DNA of 64,000 nt, from assembly GCA_002336105.1 (NCBI GenBank), contig DDEQ01000041.1:118633-182632 (forward strand), read 5' to 3'. Of this stretch, positions 18,901-27,012 are shown piece after piece. The stretch's first letter is position 1; every line of letters begins with the position of its first letter. Below the pieces are notes generated by a model. The model had not been told where the DNA came from and did no database searches. It saw nothing but the letters and a program-made list of their open reading frames with translations. The translations under genes and the position numbers were made by a program. Origin of the DNA: Chthonomonas sp. UBA1950. GTDB taxonomy: Bacteria > Armatimonadota > Fimbriimonadia > Fimbriimonadales > Fimbriimonadaceae.

Positions 18901-19685
18901 TTGAGCGTAGCATTCCTGTATTGCGAGTCGAGATCCGTAGTGATAAACGTATCTTGAACATGCAACTTAGGGGCTGACCAAAGCACGACATCGCGGAAAA
19001 TTCCCGAGAGGCGGAACATATCCTGATCTTCGAAGTAGCTTCCGACCGTAAATCGGTAAACCTCCACTGCAACGCGGTTTTGCCCCGGGTGGATGAATTT
19101 TGAAATATCAAACTCGGCAGCATTTCGCGAGTTTTGCGAGTAGCCGACTTTCTTGCCATTTATCCAGAGGAAGAAGCCAGCATCAACTCCGTAAAAGGTT
19201 AGGAAAGTTTGCCTCTTCTGCCAAGTTGAAGGGACAGTGAAAGTTCGCCGATAGGAACTTACGGGATTTCGCTCGTCATAAGCTGTGTAGTCCTTTGGTG
19301 GTTCCGACATGACTCGCGGCCAGTCTGGTTTGAAAACGAATCCGTTGTTCTTGTAGTAAGGCGTTCCATAGCCGAGCACTTCTACATTGGAAGGAACGCT
19401 AATCGTTGTCCATTTGCGGTCGTCGAAGCCAGTTGTAAAGAAATCTGCCTGGCGGAGTTCTGGCCGTTTCACCCAATTGAACCGCCAAGGGCCGTTCAGC
19501 GACAGGGCAAACGATGACTTCTTACGATCTGCCGCCACAGCTTCCTTGTAGCTGCCGTAGGGCATCAGAATGCTGTGATAGGGGATTTTGTTGATCCCCA
19601 GAATCTTTGGATTCTCGATTTCTGGTGGTATCAAAGCCGACGGGGTTTGGGTTACGGAAAAACAAAAAAATAGAAGAGGAGTCAT
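15930..19685 (-). CDS. Secreted GH2 beta-galactosidase with C-terminal discoidin domain
   Basis: About 1251 residues. A signal peptide (MTPLLFFCFSVTQTPSA) precedes a full LacZ-type glycoside hydrolase family 2 enzyme: sugar-binding domain (about 90-230), immunoglobulin-like domain, TIM barrel with acid/base Glu476 in SLGNENGDG and nucleophile Glu542 in LCEYAHAMNNSMG, then the small-chain (Bgal_small_N) region around GPMENYSDRKRGSDIG. The last 130 residues look like an F5/8 type C (discoidin) carbohydrate-binding module. This is longer than E. coli LacZ (about 1024) and exported, pointing to plant or algal galactosides rather than lactose. The start is set at 19685 because the longer frame to 19733 would bury the signal peptide. 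It sits about 145 bp downstream of a LacI-type gene. Confidence 0.93.
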   Translation of the reverse strand: MTPLLFFCFSVTQTPSALIPPEIENPKILGINKIPYHSILMPYGSYKEAVAADRKKSSFALSLNGPWRFNWVKRPELRQADFFTTGFDDRKWTTISVPSNVEVLGYGTPYYKNNGFVFKPDWPRVMSEPPKDYTAYDERNPVSSYRRTFTVPSTWQKRQTFLTFYGVDAGFFLWINGKKVGYSQNSRNAAEFDISKFIHPGQNRVAVEVYRFTVGSYFEDQDMFRLSGIFRDVVLWSAPKLHVQDTFITTDLDSQYRNATLNLRAKIHNYDTKLSSPTKLTVDLLNSKGALVGTTETAIGATSASGERIVILNLKVHEPAKWTAETPNLYTAVIRLGEDKEFISHKVGFRKVEIKGRVFMVNGVPVKLKGANRHEMDPNTGHTVTEAQMIRDLQLLKGANCNHVRTSHYTNDPRWYELCDEWGIYLVGEANAESHGAYNILSNDARFEQMVVDRNVANVENMKNHPSVLIWSLGNENGDGTNFRSALKTVEKLDPTRPTHYQSFGAGSNNPASVDSEMYTDVPSVERIATSNRFTKPFYLCEYAHAMNNSMGSIGDYNDLFDKYPALMGGAVWEWQDQGLWNRRDPKHVLLAYGGGFGEKPNDGYFIHKGVVFSDRTPKPHYPEMKRAYQWVSFTDLSDGKVRLKNRYAFLNLNQFDLKWTVVSERGVVGSGSSHLPSVLPGAELTIEAPSELVQAINGKADPVKYLNWAVTLRKPEKWAKVGTEIANAQFGISSGTPVKAEPPTGNLTVNTLSNGDISVKGATFSVVFGHESGTINSLAANGKEVLLTDGGPKLHLWRAQHRNDDGWAAGGWHNAGLDKLSTRVLSINASKVGSSTAQVSISTKYIGYAGFSVHHLARYTVYADGRIAVDNAVSPNGPNIALARVGVRMLLKPSLENLSYFARGPMENYSDRKRGSDIGYYSSTVTAQLTPYEKPQEGGNHEDMRWIVLGGTGMPTLRVSAEATPLQFSALPYRDEDMEDVAYRVDLPKRNATVLIVSAKTLGVGSAACGPRPQPQYRVDCTPTRFSYVLSATEDPKVGADVSAPDRSGSLPLATAKSNGTVQLLGDPSIEISDDGQAWGTPQAGIPATEPHAIWVRSGSFVGKLELEAVPAKSTWTATANSYERGEGEPEHVLDNDSSTIWHSRWSSNKAEPPHSLTINLKKDQEFRGVSLLPRQDGNGNGRIKEYEIYASEDGKDWGQPIAKGTLRNSGSRQSVRLNSNIKAHFIQIRVLSDWSGEGFASLAELDIEK

Positions 19686-19830
19686 AGAGGACCTGACTGT
19701 TTGAACTGCCCGACCGATTGCGGCAGTCTCCACGGACTACCCGTATATTATCCAGTCTCGATCTTTGTTGGAAGAGGTTGCCCGTAGAAGTCGAGAATGC
19801 TGTACGAATTGGCAGGTTAGCCCATAGCTT

Positions 19831-20862
19831 TTAGCTGCAATCCGTTGATTTTCGCTTGATTTCGGTCATAGGCAAAATTGCAGATCGGCGATCTAGCGAG
19901 GGGTTCTCGATGCGTTCCAGCATCCATTCCCAAGCCTGATCGATGAGATCGTCCGTTGGAACTTGGACGCTCGTGAGCGGCACACGAAAGTCGGCAGCCT
20001 CAGGAGTATCGCCAAACCCGATCACCCAGACGTCCTCAGGGATTCTTTTTCCAGCGGTGAGTATGGCCCGAGCCGCACCGATCGCAATGTTATCAAGAAA
20101 GCCAAAGACGGCTTCAACATTCGAGTTTTCGCTTAAATATTCAGCCATAGCAATCTCCGCGGCATCGCTGGACTCTTTGGTAACCGGAATGATAACGGGA
20201 TTCAACCCTGCTTCTTCCATCGCCTCGGTGTATCCTCGGCGTCGTTGTTCGCGAGGATATTCGTCAACAACCCATCGGGGCGAGAGATGAACAATATGTT
20301 TTTTCCCAGCCCTAATCGCGTTGCTAATCGCGGATTTTGCGGCGGCAAGAACGTCCCACGCTACGTTATCTGAGTTGTTGTATTCCTCCAAAGCGAGGAC
20401 CACGACTGGCGTGTCATCGTTGCTCGGATCGTTTCGGAAGTGTCGAATCGCCTTTCCTGCATCAACTGCAAAGATGCCATCGACGGGCCAATATGCCGGA
20501 GTGGTGCCTTCCCCTTTGTAAGCCATATTCCGGTCGATCCCGATGATCATCATGCTGATGCCGCACTCTTTCCCTTTGTTCGTCAGCCTTTCGAGCATTC
20601 GAAAATAGGTGTGGGTAGGACGGTCAAGCGGCAGCCAAATGGCCATCACATTAGTTCGGCCCGTTTTCATCGCTTGTGCCAGTCGGTTGGGCACGTATCC
20701 AATTTGGCGGGCGATTTCTTTTACGCGAGCTCTCGTTGATTCCGGGATTCGAACGGTCTCATTTCCGCTCATGATGTGCGAAACAGCTTGAACGGAAATG
20801 TTGGCCTCTCGAGCGACATCGACTAATCGTATACGCTTCGGTTTTGGGGCTGCTGGACTCAT
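19831..20862 (-). CDS. LacI-family transcriptional regulator
   Basis: A 343-residue repressor. The N-terminal helix-turn-helix and hinge helix read RLVDVAREANISVQAVSHIM and later GYVPNRLAQAMKTG, the normal LacI layout. A periplasmic-binding-protein-like effector domain follows (about residues 65-335), with the family segment VWVIGFGDTPEAADFRVPLTSVQ near the end. It probably senses a sugar and controls the GH2 gene just downstream on the same strand. It may also regulate itself through the inverted repeat at 20887-20931. The effector is unknown. Confidence 0.93.
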   Translation of the reverse strand: MSPAAPKPKRIRLVDVAREANISVQAVSHIMSGNETVRIPESTRARVKEIARQIGYVPNRLAQAMKTGRTNVMAIWLPLDRPTHTYFRMLERLTNKGKECGISMMIIGIDRNMAYKGEGTTPAYWPVDGIFAVDAGKAIRHFRNDPSNDDTPVVVLALEEYNNSDNVAWDVLAAAKSAISNAIRAGKKHIVHLSPRWVVDEYPREQRRRGYTEAMEEAGLNPVIIPVTKESSDAAEIAMAEYLSENSNVEAVFGFLDNIAIGAARAILTAGKRIPEDVWVIGFGDTPEAADFRVPLTSVQVPTDDLIDQAWEWMLERIENPSLDRRSAILPMTEIKRKSTDCS

Positions 20863-20886
20863 TTGTTCGTTTCCGGGATTTGTAAT

Positions 20887-20931
20887 ATTGTAACCTAGTG
20901 AGTGCGGAGAGTGACACTACGAGGTTACAAT
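20887..20931. promoter_or_regulatory. Inverted repeat upstream of the LacI-type gene
   Basis: 10-bp arms ATTGTAACCT (20887-20896) and AGGTTACAAT (20922-20931), 25 bp apart and just upstream of the LacI-type start codon. Another TTGTAA lies at 20880-20885. It has no T-tract on either strand, so paired operator half-sites are more likely than a terminator. Confidence 0.45.
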
Positions 20932-20942
20932 GATTTTCCGAG

Positions 20943-22104
20943 TTAGTTTCTACGCTTTCGGCGCAGTAATACGAACAGTCCTGTTCCTAAAGCGGCTAAA
21001 GAAGCGGGCTCTGGAACAGGGTTGAGCTTCAAGTAGAAGGATTGGGTGAATCCGTTATTTGCACCCATACCTACGAACGTTTGACCGTCACCAGACATCC
21101 CGAGCGGTACAGACATATACAGTCCGTTCAAATTGAAGCCGTTCGCCGTTGCGATATCGTTCAAAAAAAGTGATCGTGCCTAGTGTTGTATCCCAGACAA
21201 AGATGTGGGCATCGATGTATGGGTTGAAGCCGGCACGTAGATATCGACCAAACACATATCTGCCATCGTTCGACACCGAAGACACCGTTGCGATTTCGGA
21301 GTTTGATGCATATGGATTCGGAGCAAATTTATAGGTGTTTGTGATTCGGTCATACAAATATGCGCTACCTTGCGTAGAGCTGTTTCCATCACCGACAACG
21401 TACCTGCCGTTAGAACTAATTCCTTCAACGGCGGCGAGGTTCACCGAGTTGCCGTTGTAGACGGTCGACATCGCCTGAAGATTTCCATTCACCCAAATCA
21501 CTCCTGGATTTGTGCCTCGATCATATCCACCGAGAACTGTTCCGTCTGTGCTTGATGCTTGGACGCGACCATTATTGACCGTATTAGGGTCAAGGTTCGT
21601 GAGAGGACCGTCAACGGTCGTACCGACTGATGGGTTGACACGAGCCGCAGTGCTACCTGCAGCCGTTGTGTTGTAATAGGACTGCCCTAAAACCTTGGTG
21701 CCGTCGCCAGAAATATCCCAACCGGAACTAGCGGTAACTCCTGAGTGGTATCCAAGATTTCCATAAGCCGACCAACTGCTCGTTGATCGATCATAGATTC
21801 CCATTTCTGTCCAACCTGTTGTCGTATATGCGTTTGGCTTACCAGTCACGCTCCCACCGATCTTTTTACCATCGTCAGAGACACTAGCACGACCTGTTGT
21901 GACGCCACCGATGTTCACGATTCCGGTTGAGGCAGTCCAGTAAAACCAGCCGCCCGAGGTTTGCACCACCATTGTTGACCCGTCTCGACTAACGTCTGAA
22001 GGAACGTACGAGTTGGTGAAGACATTGAGTTGGCTGTGCGCCGAAGCCACCAAACTGGTAAGGCCAATTGCGATCTGTAGTGTTCGTCTAGAAATCTGAT
22101 GCAT
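20943..22104 (-). pseudogene. PEP-CTERM protein with HAF-like repeats, frame broken at a T7 run
   Basis: From ATG 22104 (GGGGGG ribosome-binding site) a secreted protein begins MHQISRRTLQIAIGLTSLV, then about six repeats of the type S-x-D/N-G-x-x-V/I-x-G (SDDGKKIGG, SGDGTKVLG, SSNGRYVVG, SNDGRYVFG). The frame is lost at a run of seven A (21163-21169; T7 in the mRNA sense). The other frame continues with the last repeat (MSGDGQTFVG) and ends in a perfect PEP-CTERM sorting tag, VPEPASLAALGTGLFVLL plus RRKRR. Removing one T joins the halves as TITFLNDIATANG, which restores a single protein of about 387 residues. It could be a real mutation, a phase-variable gene or a sequencing error. Confidence 0.8.
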
Positions 22105-22162
22105 GTATGAATCCCCCCTGCTTAACAAGCCCGCAGCCTGAGCCTTGGACCACGTGTTACTT

Positions 22163-22211
22163 GCTATAACGTAATTGCAAACGAAGTCAGTATAGCTATA
22201 ACGTAATTGCA
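22163..22211 (-). repeat. Two 17-bp direct repeats upstream of the PEP-CTERM gene
   Basis: GCTATAACGTAATTGCA occurs exactly twice, at 22163-22179 and 22195-22211, 32 bp start to start (about three helical turns). Both lie 60-110 bp before the start codon at 22104. A partial inverted copy (TTTACGTT) follows near 22219. They look like tandem operators for one regulator. Confidence 0.6.
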
Positions 22212-22329
22212 TGCCAACTTTACGTTGAATAACAAGTAAAAATACTAGCCATGGTAGGTGGCGACATGATGATTCGCGCGGATGGCTAGATAGCAGACGC
22301 TCGATAAGCGTCAAAGATGAAGGGGGGAA

Positions 22330-22405
<76 letters not shown>

Positions 22406-22447
22406 GCTCGGGTGAAAAACCATTATACCTTTTGCGTCACGGAGTTG

Positions 22448-23212
22448 TTACTCGGCATCCTCACGAGGAACGTATTCATTATGAGAGAACCAAAATCCAG
22501 AGAATGCAAGGCAGGCAACGGAAAGAACGATAAGAACAGTCCAGGCAGTCGTCATGCTTATCGTGTTTGATCCAAACATGCCGGAGAGTAAATCCAAGAG
22601 CCCTTTCTGACCGCTTGTTTCCGGACGGTGGGCAATGCTCGTCAGGTAGCTGTTTACCGAGAGCCAGTACATATCACCAGGCATGTTGGGGATGCTTGTT
22701 TCCCACGCGAAGGCGAACAAAAGGCAAACAATCATAGCCCGGTTGATTAGGATGCTCACGGTGACAAAAAGCGCTGTGTAGGCAAGCGATCCAATTGCTA
22801 AAGCCAGCAAGTCACGCCCGAGCACCGGATCAAACGGCTTTCCAAATGCGGCCAGAGCGACCATGATTGCCGAGACGATGGAGATCAGAAATACGACAAT
22901 GGCAGCCGCCAGAGTTCGGTAGGTGATGAGTTTCCATCGTGAAATTGGCCGAGTCAGAAGATAAACAATCGTCTTCTGTTCAACTTCTTGGGCGACGACA
23001 GCCATGCTGAATATCGCTGCGACCAGCGGCAGGAGTCTGAAGACAAGGGCGCCAGAAAGGGTGGAGTAATGTTCGGTCGGCGATTGATCTGGATTGAGGC
23101 CCAGCACAACCTTACCGATGAGAAACATGGACAGAGCGACAATAATCCACGCCGCCGTTCTTTTCGGGCGGATGAATTCCCGAAAGGCACTACTCAGTAA
23201 ATAGGTGTCCAT
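22448..23212 (-). CDS. ABC-2 type transporter permease
   Basis: A 254-residue polytopic protein with six hydrophobic segments. The pattern VAQEVEQKTIVYLLTRPISRWKLITYRTLAA is the typical ABC-2 permease loop (E-x-G/Q-T-x-x-x-L-x-x-P-x-S-R). It resembles NosY-type permeases. No ATPase partner is in the neighbouring genes, so the ABC subunit must be encoded elsewhere. ATG 23212 gives a membrane-ready N-terminus; an open frame to a TTG at 23272 is the alternative. It lies close downstream of the M28 peptidase gene and may be co-transcribed. The substrate is unknown. Confidence 0.78.
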   Translation of the reverse strand: MDTYLLSSAFREFIRPKRTAAWIIVALSMFLIGKVVLGLNPDQSPTEHYSTLSGALVFRLLPLVAAIFSMAVVAQEVEQKTIVYLLTRPISRWKLITYRTLAAAIVVFLISIVSAIMVALAAFGKPFDPVLGRDLLALAIGSLAYTALFVTVSILINRAMIVCLLFAFAWETSIPNMPGDMYWLSVNSYLTSIAHRPETSGQKGLLDLLSGMFGSNTISMTTAWTVLIVLSVACLAFSGFWFSHNEYVPREDAE

Positions 23213-23272
23213 GATTCGAATATTGATGCTATCCGAAGACTGAACGCAGTGTTCAGCCTTCGGACCTACCAA

Positions 23273-24670
23273 TTACTGTTTTTGTGCTTCTCGAGGGAGA
23301 AGATCGGGCAGATTGGCAAGCGTATAGGAGACGACAGCGTGGTTAGTCGCCGACTGAATCAAGTAGTTCGGACGAGCTTGTTCAAGGTTGTCGAACTGGG
23401 TGTGGTGAACAAAGTTGTAGTCTGCATCACCCGACTCAATTGTGAAGAATCCAGGTACGCCAATTCGGTTGAAAGGTGCGTGATCGCTCCCGCCGCCTTG
23501 GGGCATTTTTTCGTGAACACGATTCTTCATCGGAAGATCAGGAAAAGCCTTGGCTACCGGAGCGATGGCTGCATCAAGGATGGGCAACTGACTGGCGATA
23601 CAATCGTATCCCCCTTGGTAACCGGTGCCACCGTCGTCAACAAGAACAGCTGAAATCTTCGGGAGTAATTCTGGGTGAAGCTTCACATAATTGCTGGAGC
23701 CATAGATGCCCTGCTCCTCTCCCGACCAAAGAATGAATCGAATGGTTCGCTTCGGTTTAGCGCCTGATTTCATCAAGATTCGAGCGGCTTCAATTGCTGT
23801 CGAGGAACCGGTTCCGTTGTCGCAAGTGCCTTCACTACCTGGGCCATTCCATGAGTCATAGTGGCCACTAACAATCACAAATTCGTCTGGCTTTTCTGTT
23901 CCCGGAATGTCGGCAACCACGTTGTACTGAGGAATTGGGCCCTTGTACCAGGTGCCTTCGGAGCCGATGGCGACGACGACATGACGGCCAAAATCGATGT
24001 TTCGAGCGAGTCGGTCGTAATCTGATTTTCGAACCGTAATTCGCGTCACACCCGGGTGGGCTTCATACGTTTTGCCCGTCCACGAACCGCTTGTGATCAC
24101 CAACTCGTTTCGGCTACCGTAGATTCTTCCTGCAATCCCAGAAGCGTCAATCGCGTCAGATACCTCGGCGGGAATGCTTGAAAAACCTCCGCGACCGCCA
24201 GCACTTCCAGGGAAAAGAATCCACTTGCCCTTTAGGTTAGCTTTCACTTTCTCTAGTTGCTCTGCAGTTTCAGGCGCTTTGACCACCTCGGCTTTGACAA
24301 TGCCTTTGGTCCCGTTGCTCCACGCGCTCATGGTGAAAACCATATCGGACTCGAAGGGCTCGACCATCTTGGCTACCTGCAGACCGGCTCGGTCCCAACC
24401 GACAGGCACTTCGCCCCATTTCTCAAGATGAACGTTCTTCAGTCCTAACTGTTTGAACTTATTAACAGCCCACTGTTGAGCTTTATATAGGCGCGGAGAG
24501 CCGGTGAGTCTGGGGCCGATGTTTTTGGAAATGTAGGTGAGGTGGTTCATCACCTGACTGTGGTATTTTCCCTCATTGATGATTTGGTCGATCTTCGGAT
24601 CGGTTTGAGCTTGTGCAGAGCTCATTGTAACTAGCGTTACGAGCAGCACAGAACGAGACAAGAACGTCAT
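23273..24670 (-). CDS. Secreted M28-family zinc aminopeptidase
   Basis: About 465 residues. A signal peptide (MTFLSRSVLLVTLVTMSSAQAQ) is followed by an N-terminal domain interrupted by a PA-like insert and then the M28 catalytic core. The metal and catalytic motifs are visible in order: SGHYDSW (His, Asp), CDNGTG (bridging Asp), WSGEEQGIYGS (Glu pair), an Asp in VLVDDGGTG, and the last His in GGGSDHAPF. M28 enzymes are extracellular aminopeptidases or carboxypeptidases with two zinc ions. The start at 24670 is chosen because it opens the signal peptide. It probably supplies amino acids from external peptides. Confidence 0.92.
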   Translation of the reverse strand: MTFLSRSVLLVTLVTMSSAQAQTDPKIDQIINEGKYHSQVMNHLTYISKNIGPRLTGSPRLYKAQQWAVNKFKQLGLKNVHLEKWGEVPVGWDRAGLQVAKMVEPFESDMVFTMSAWSNGTKGIVKAEVVKAPETAEQLEKVKANLKGKWILFPGSAGGRGGFSSIPAEVSDAIDASGIAGRIYGSRNELVITSGSWTGKTYEAHPGVTRITVRKSDYDRLARNIDFGRHVVVAIGSEGTWYKGPIPQYNVVADIPGTEKPDEFVIVSGHYDSWNGPGSEGTCDNGTGSSTAIEAARILMKSGAKPKRTIRFILWSGEEQGIYGSSNYVKLHPELLPKISAVLVDDGGTGYQGGYDCIASQLPILDAAIAPVAKAFPDLPMKNRVHEKMPQGGGSDHAPFNRIGVPGFFTIESGDADYNFVHHTQFDNLEQARPNYLIQSATNHAVVSYTLANLPDLLPREAQKQ

Positions 24671-24810
24671 GACGCCTTTTAACCTACACCACATTCCCCG
24701 CAAATCTAAGAGGACGATCAACAAAAGCTAGATTTCGGGGTTTTGACTGTGAAGATGTGTCATCATTCTTTCGCTATGATTTTCCGCTCTAAATCACCTA
24801 TTTAGTCTGG

Positions 24811-24831
24811 CCGTCTCTTCGACGGTTTTTT
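24811..24831 (+). terminator. Small intrinsic terminator upstream of the gene at 24882
   Basis: CCGTC-TCTTC-GACGG followed by six T. It lies on the plus strand before, not after, a plus-strand gene, so it may end a short leader RNA or act as an attenuator. A further inverted repeat TCGACG / CGTCGA (24831-24855) follows. Confidence 0.6.
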
Positions 24832-24881
24832 CGACGCCTGTGTCCACTGCGTCGACTCTACGGCTATTTAGGAAACGGGAA

Positions 24882-25142
24882 ATGATATTTAAAGATCAAG
24901 CTCATCAGTTGGTTGCGCGTTGGGAGTGCCTACGCGACGAAGACGAAATTGAAACTATCGCCGCTCAGACGGCTATCTCACTTTCAGCAAGCGAAGACGT
25001 ACCTGATTCGGTGTTACGTGCTTTGGACGATTTGATGGACCTCGAATACGAAAAGAGAGGGCGGAGACTTTACGAAGTTGTGCGCTATCTGAGATCGCTA
25101 ACGGTCGACATTCATCGAATCGAAGACAAGAAAGGATGCTAA
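24882..25142 (+). CDS. Small helical protein of unknown function
   Basis: 86 residues from ATG 24882, with AGGA about 8 nt upstream. No signal or membrane segment. It is mostly helical and acidic (RALDDLMDLEYEKRG) with a basic tail. I recognise no family. A GTG start at 24840 would add 14 residues but would overlap a hairpin region. It is the only plus-strand gene in this stretch, isolated between a leader terminator and the terminator of the transhydrogenase operon, so it is probably a monocistronic unit with leader control. Confidence 0.55.
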   Translation: MIFKDQAHQLVARWECLRDEDEIETIAAQTAISLSASEDVPDSVLRALDDLMDLEYEKRGRRLYEVVRYLRSLTVDIHRIEDKKGC

Positions 25143-25157
25143 TTGAAGCTCCGTTTG

Positions 25158-25195
25158 AAAAAAAAGGTGGCTGCCCTCAGCGAGGACAGCCACCT
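25158..25195 (-). terminator. Intrinsic terminator of the transhydrogenase operon
   Basis: A long stem AGGTGGCTG / CAGCCACCT extended by CCTC/GAGG across one mismatch, with a 3-nt loop, followed on the minus strand by an unbroken T8 tract (25165-25158). Very strong; it lies 24 bp after the pntB stop. Confidence 0.94.
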
Positions 25196-25218
25196 GTTGA
25201 GTTTCTGGCGTTAGACGA

Positions 25219-27012
25219 CTAGTGTCCGCCAGCGAGAGCCTTGACGATTTCACCGACGAATCCCTTCGCATCTCCGAAGAGCATCAAGTTCTTGTCGAGA
25301 TAGAACAGAGGATTGTCGATACCGGCGAATCCACTGCTCATCGAGCGCTTGATGACCATTGTCGTACGAGCTTTATCAACGTTGATGATCGGCATTCCGT
25401 AGATTGGACTCGTTTCATCATCTCGCGCGGCTGGGTTGACAACGTCGTTTGCACCGATGATGAGACAGACATCAACTTGAGGCATCTCATCGTTGATGTC
25501 TTCCATTTCGATGAGTTTCTCGTAGGGGATGTCTGCCTCAGCGAGGAGAACGTTCATGTGACCTGGCATTCGTCCTGCAACAGGGTGAATCGCAAACTTG
25601 ACGTCTACGCCTTTCTTTGTGAGGGCATCGTACAACTCTCGGACCTTGTGTTGCGCTTGCGCAACAGCCATTCCATATCCGGGAACGATAACCACGGTTT
25701 CTGCGGCTTCCATAATCGCAGCGGCTTCTTCGGCACCTGCGCTTCGGTAGGTTCGCTCTTCGATGGCACCCTTTGATTCTTGAACTTGCCCAAATGCCCC
25801 GAATAAAACGTTCGTAAACGAACGGTTCATCGCTTTACACATGATGATCGAGAGGATCAGACCGCTCGATCCGTCGAGTGCACCCGCAATGATCAGCATG
25901 GGGTTGACGAGGACAAATCCCATGGCGCTGGCCGAAAGGCCTGCGTAGGAGTTGAGGAGGGAGATGACCGTCGGCATGTCCGCTCCACCAATCGGAATGA
26001 CCAGCAAAACGCCAAAGACTGCCGAAAGGAAGGCAAACAGCAGATACGCCCAAGATGCGGTCGGATCGTACATGACGTATCCAGCGGCACCTAAAGCAAC
26101 TACCAGTAGCGTGAAGTTGACCGCATTCTGACCTTTATAGGTGATGGGGCGGCCATCCATCTTCTCGGCAAGTTTCAGGAACGCAATAAACGATCCTGTG
26201 AACGTAATGAAGCCGAGCAGAACCTCAAGTGAAAGGACGACGATCTTGAATGTTGTGAGCGCATGCTCGGGTTCAACATTCGCTCCTGCACCTAGGAAGT
26301 ATTCTGCGGTGCCGACCATACCGACCGCCAAGCCACCGAAACAGTGGGAAAAGGCAGTTCTCTGAGGGACAGCTGTCATCGCCACGCGCGAAATCGGGAT
26401 ACCGGCGACGGTACCTACGGCGAGGGAGACGATAATCGCAATCCAACCTGGCGAGCCATGGAAAACACTCGACTCGGGAATCTTCTCGCTGACCAGAGAG
26501 ATGATCGAACCCACGATAGCGAGTGCCATTGCGGCTTCTCCTGCCAGAACCGATTTCTTGGCAGTCGTTGGATGGTTCATCCACCGAAGCGACATGATGA
26601 AGAGCGCACTGGCAACCAGGTAAGCAAGGTTCGTGATGAGCTGAACGTTGCCCGTCGCCACACTCTGCTCAACGGCAGCGATGACGAAGACCGGGAAAAT
26701 CCAGACATGTGCTGACGAACTTCCGCCACCGCCTTTGCTCTTGAACATTTTGAGCATTCGGTCCGTGATAAGGAAGCCAGAAACCACGTTGGTGGTCGAA
26801 GCGATGACGGCGATTCCACCCAAGATCATGCTGGTCATCGTTTCAGCTCGACCAAGAATGGTGAGAGAACCGACAAGGCTGATCGCGGAGATTGCGTTAG
26901 TCAGCGACATTAAGGGCGTGTGAAGTAGCGGAGAAACTCGCTTAATGACTTCTAAGCCAAGGAAGGTCGCAAGAAGGAAGACAAATAAGTTACCAATCAG
27001 GGCGTCGTTCAT
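25219..27012 (-). CDS. pntB: NAD(P) transhydrogenase: fused PntA2 membrane domain and PntB
   Basis: Proton-pumping transhydrogenase, NADH + NADP+ to NAD+ + NADPH, inner membrane. The first ~115 residues (MNDALIGNLFVFLLATFLGLE and HTPLMSLTNAISAISLVG) are the small membrane domain normally carried by PntA's C-terminus or by separate PntAB. A Gly/Ser linker (SKGGGGSSSAHVW) follows, then a complete PntB: membrane dII from about residue 125 and the NADP-binding dIII with IVPGYGMAVAQAQ, GRMPGHMNVLLAEA and IGANDVVNPAAR. The 597 residues are close to the sum of separate PntAB and PntB. The start overlaps the pntA stop by 4 bp, so production is coupled. Confidence 0.94.
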   Translation of the reverse strand: MNDALIGNLFVFLLATFLGLEVIKRVSPLLHTPLMSLTNAISAISLVGSLTILGRAETMTSMILGGIAVIASTTNVVSGFLITDRMLKMFKSKGGGGSSSAHVWIFPVFVIAAVEQSVATGNVQLITNLAYLVASALFIMSLRWMNHPTTAKKSVLAGEAAMALAIVGSIISLVSEKIPESSVFHGSPGWIAIIVSLAVGTVAGIPISRVAMTAVPQRTAFSHCFGGLAVGMVGTAEYFLGAGANVEPEHALTTFKIVVLSLEVLLGFITFTGSFIAFLKLAEKMDGRPITYKGQNAVNFTLLVVALGAAGYVMYDPTASWAYLLFAFLSAVFGVLLVIPIGGADMPTVISLLNSYAGLSASAMGFVLVNPMLIIAGALDGSSGLILSIIMCKAMNRSFTNVLFGAFGQVQESKGAIEERTYRSAGAEEAAAIMEAAETVVIVPGYGMAVAQAQHKVRELYDALTKKGVDVKFAIHPVAGRMPGHMNVLLAEADIPYEKLIEMEDINDEMPQVDVCLIIGANDVVNPAARDDETSPIYGMPIINVDKARTTMVIKRSMSSGFAGIDNPLFYLDKNLMLFGDAKGFVGEIVKALAGGH

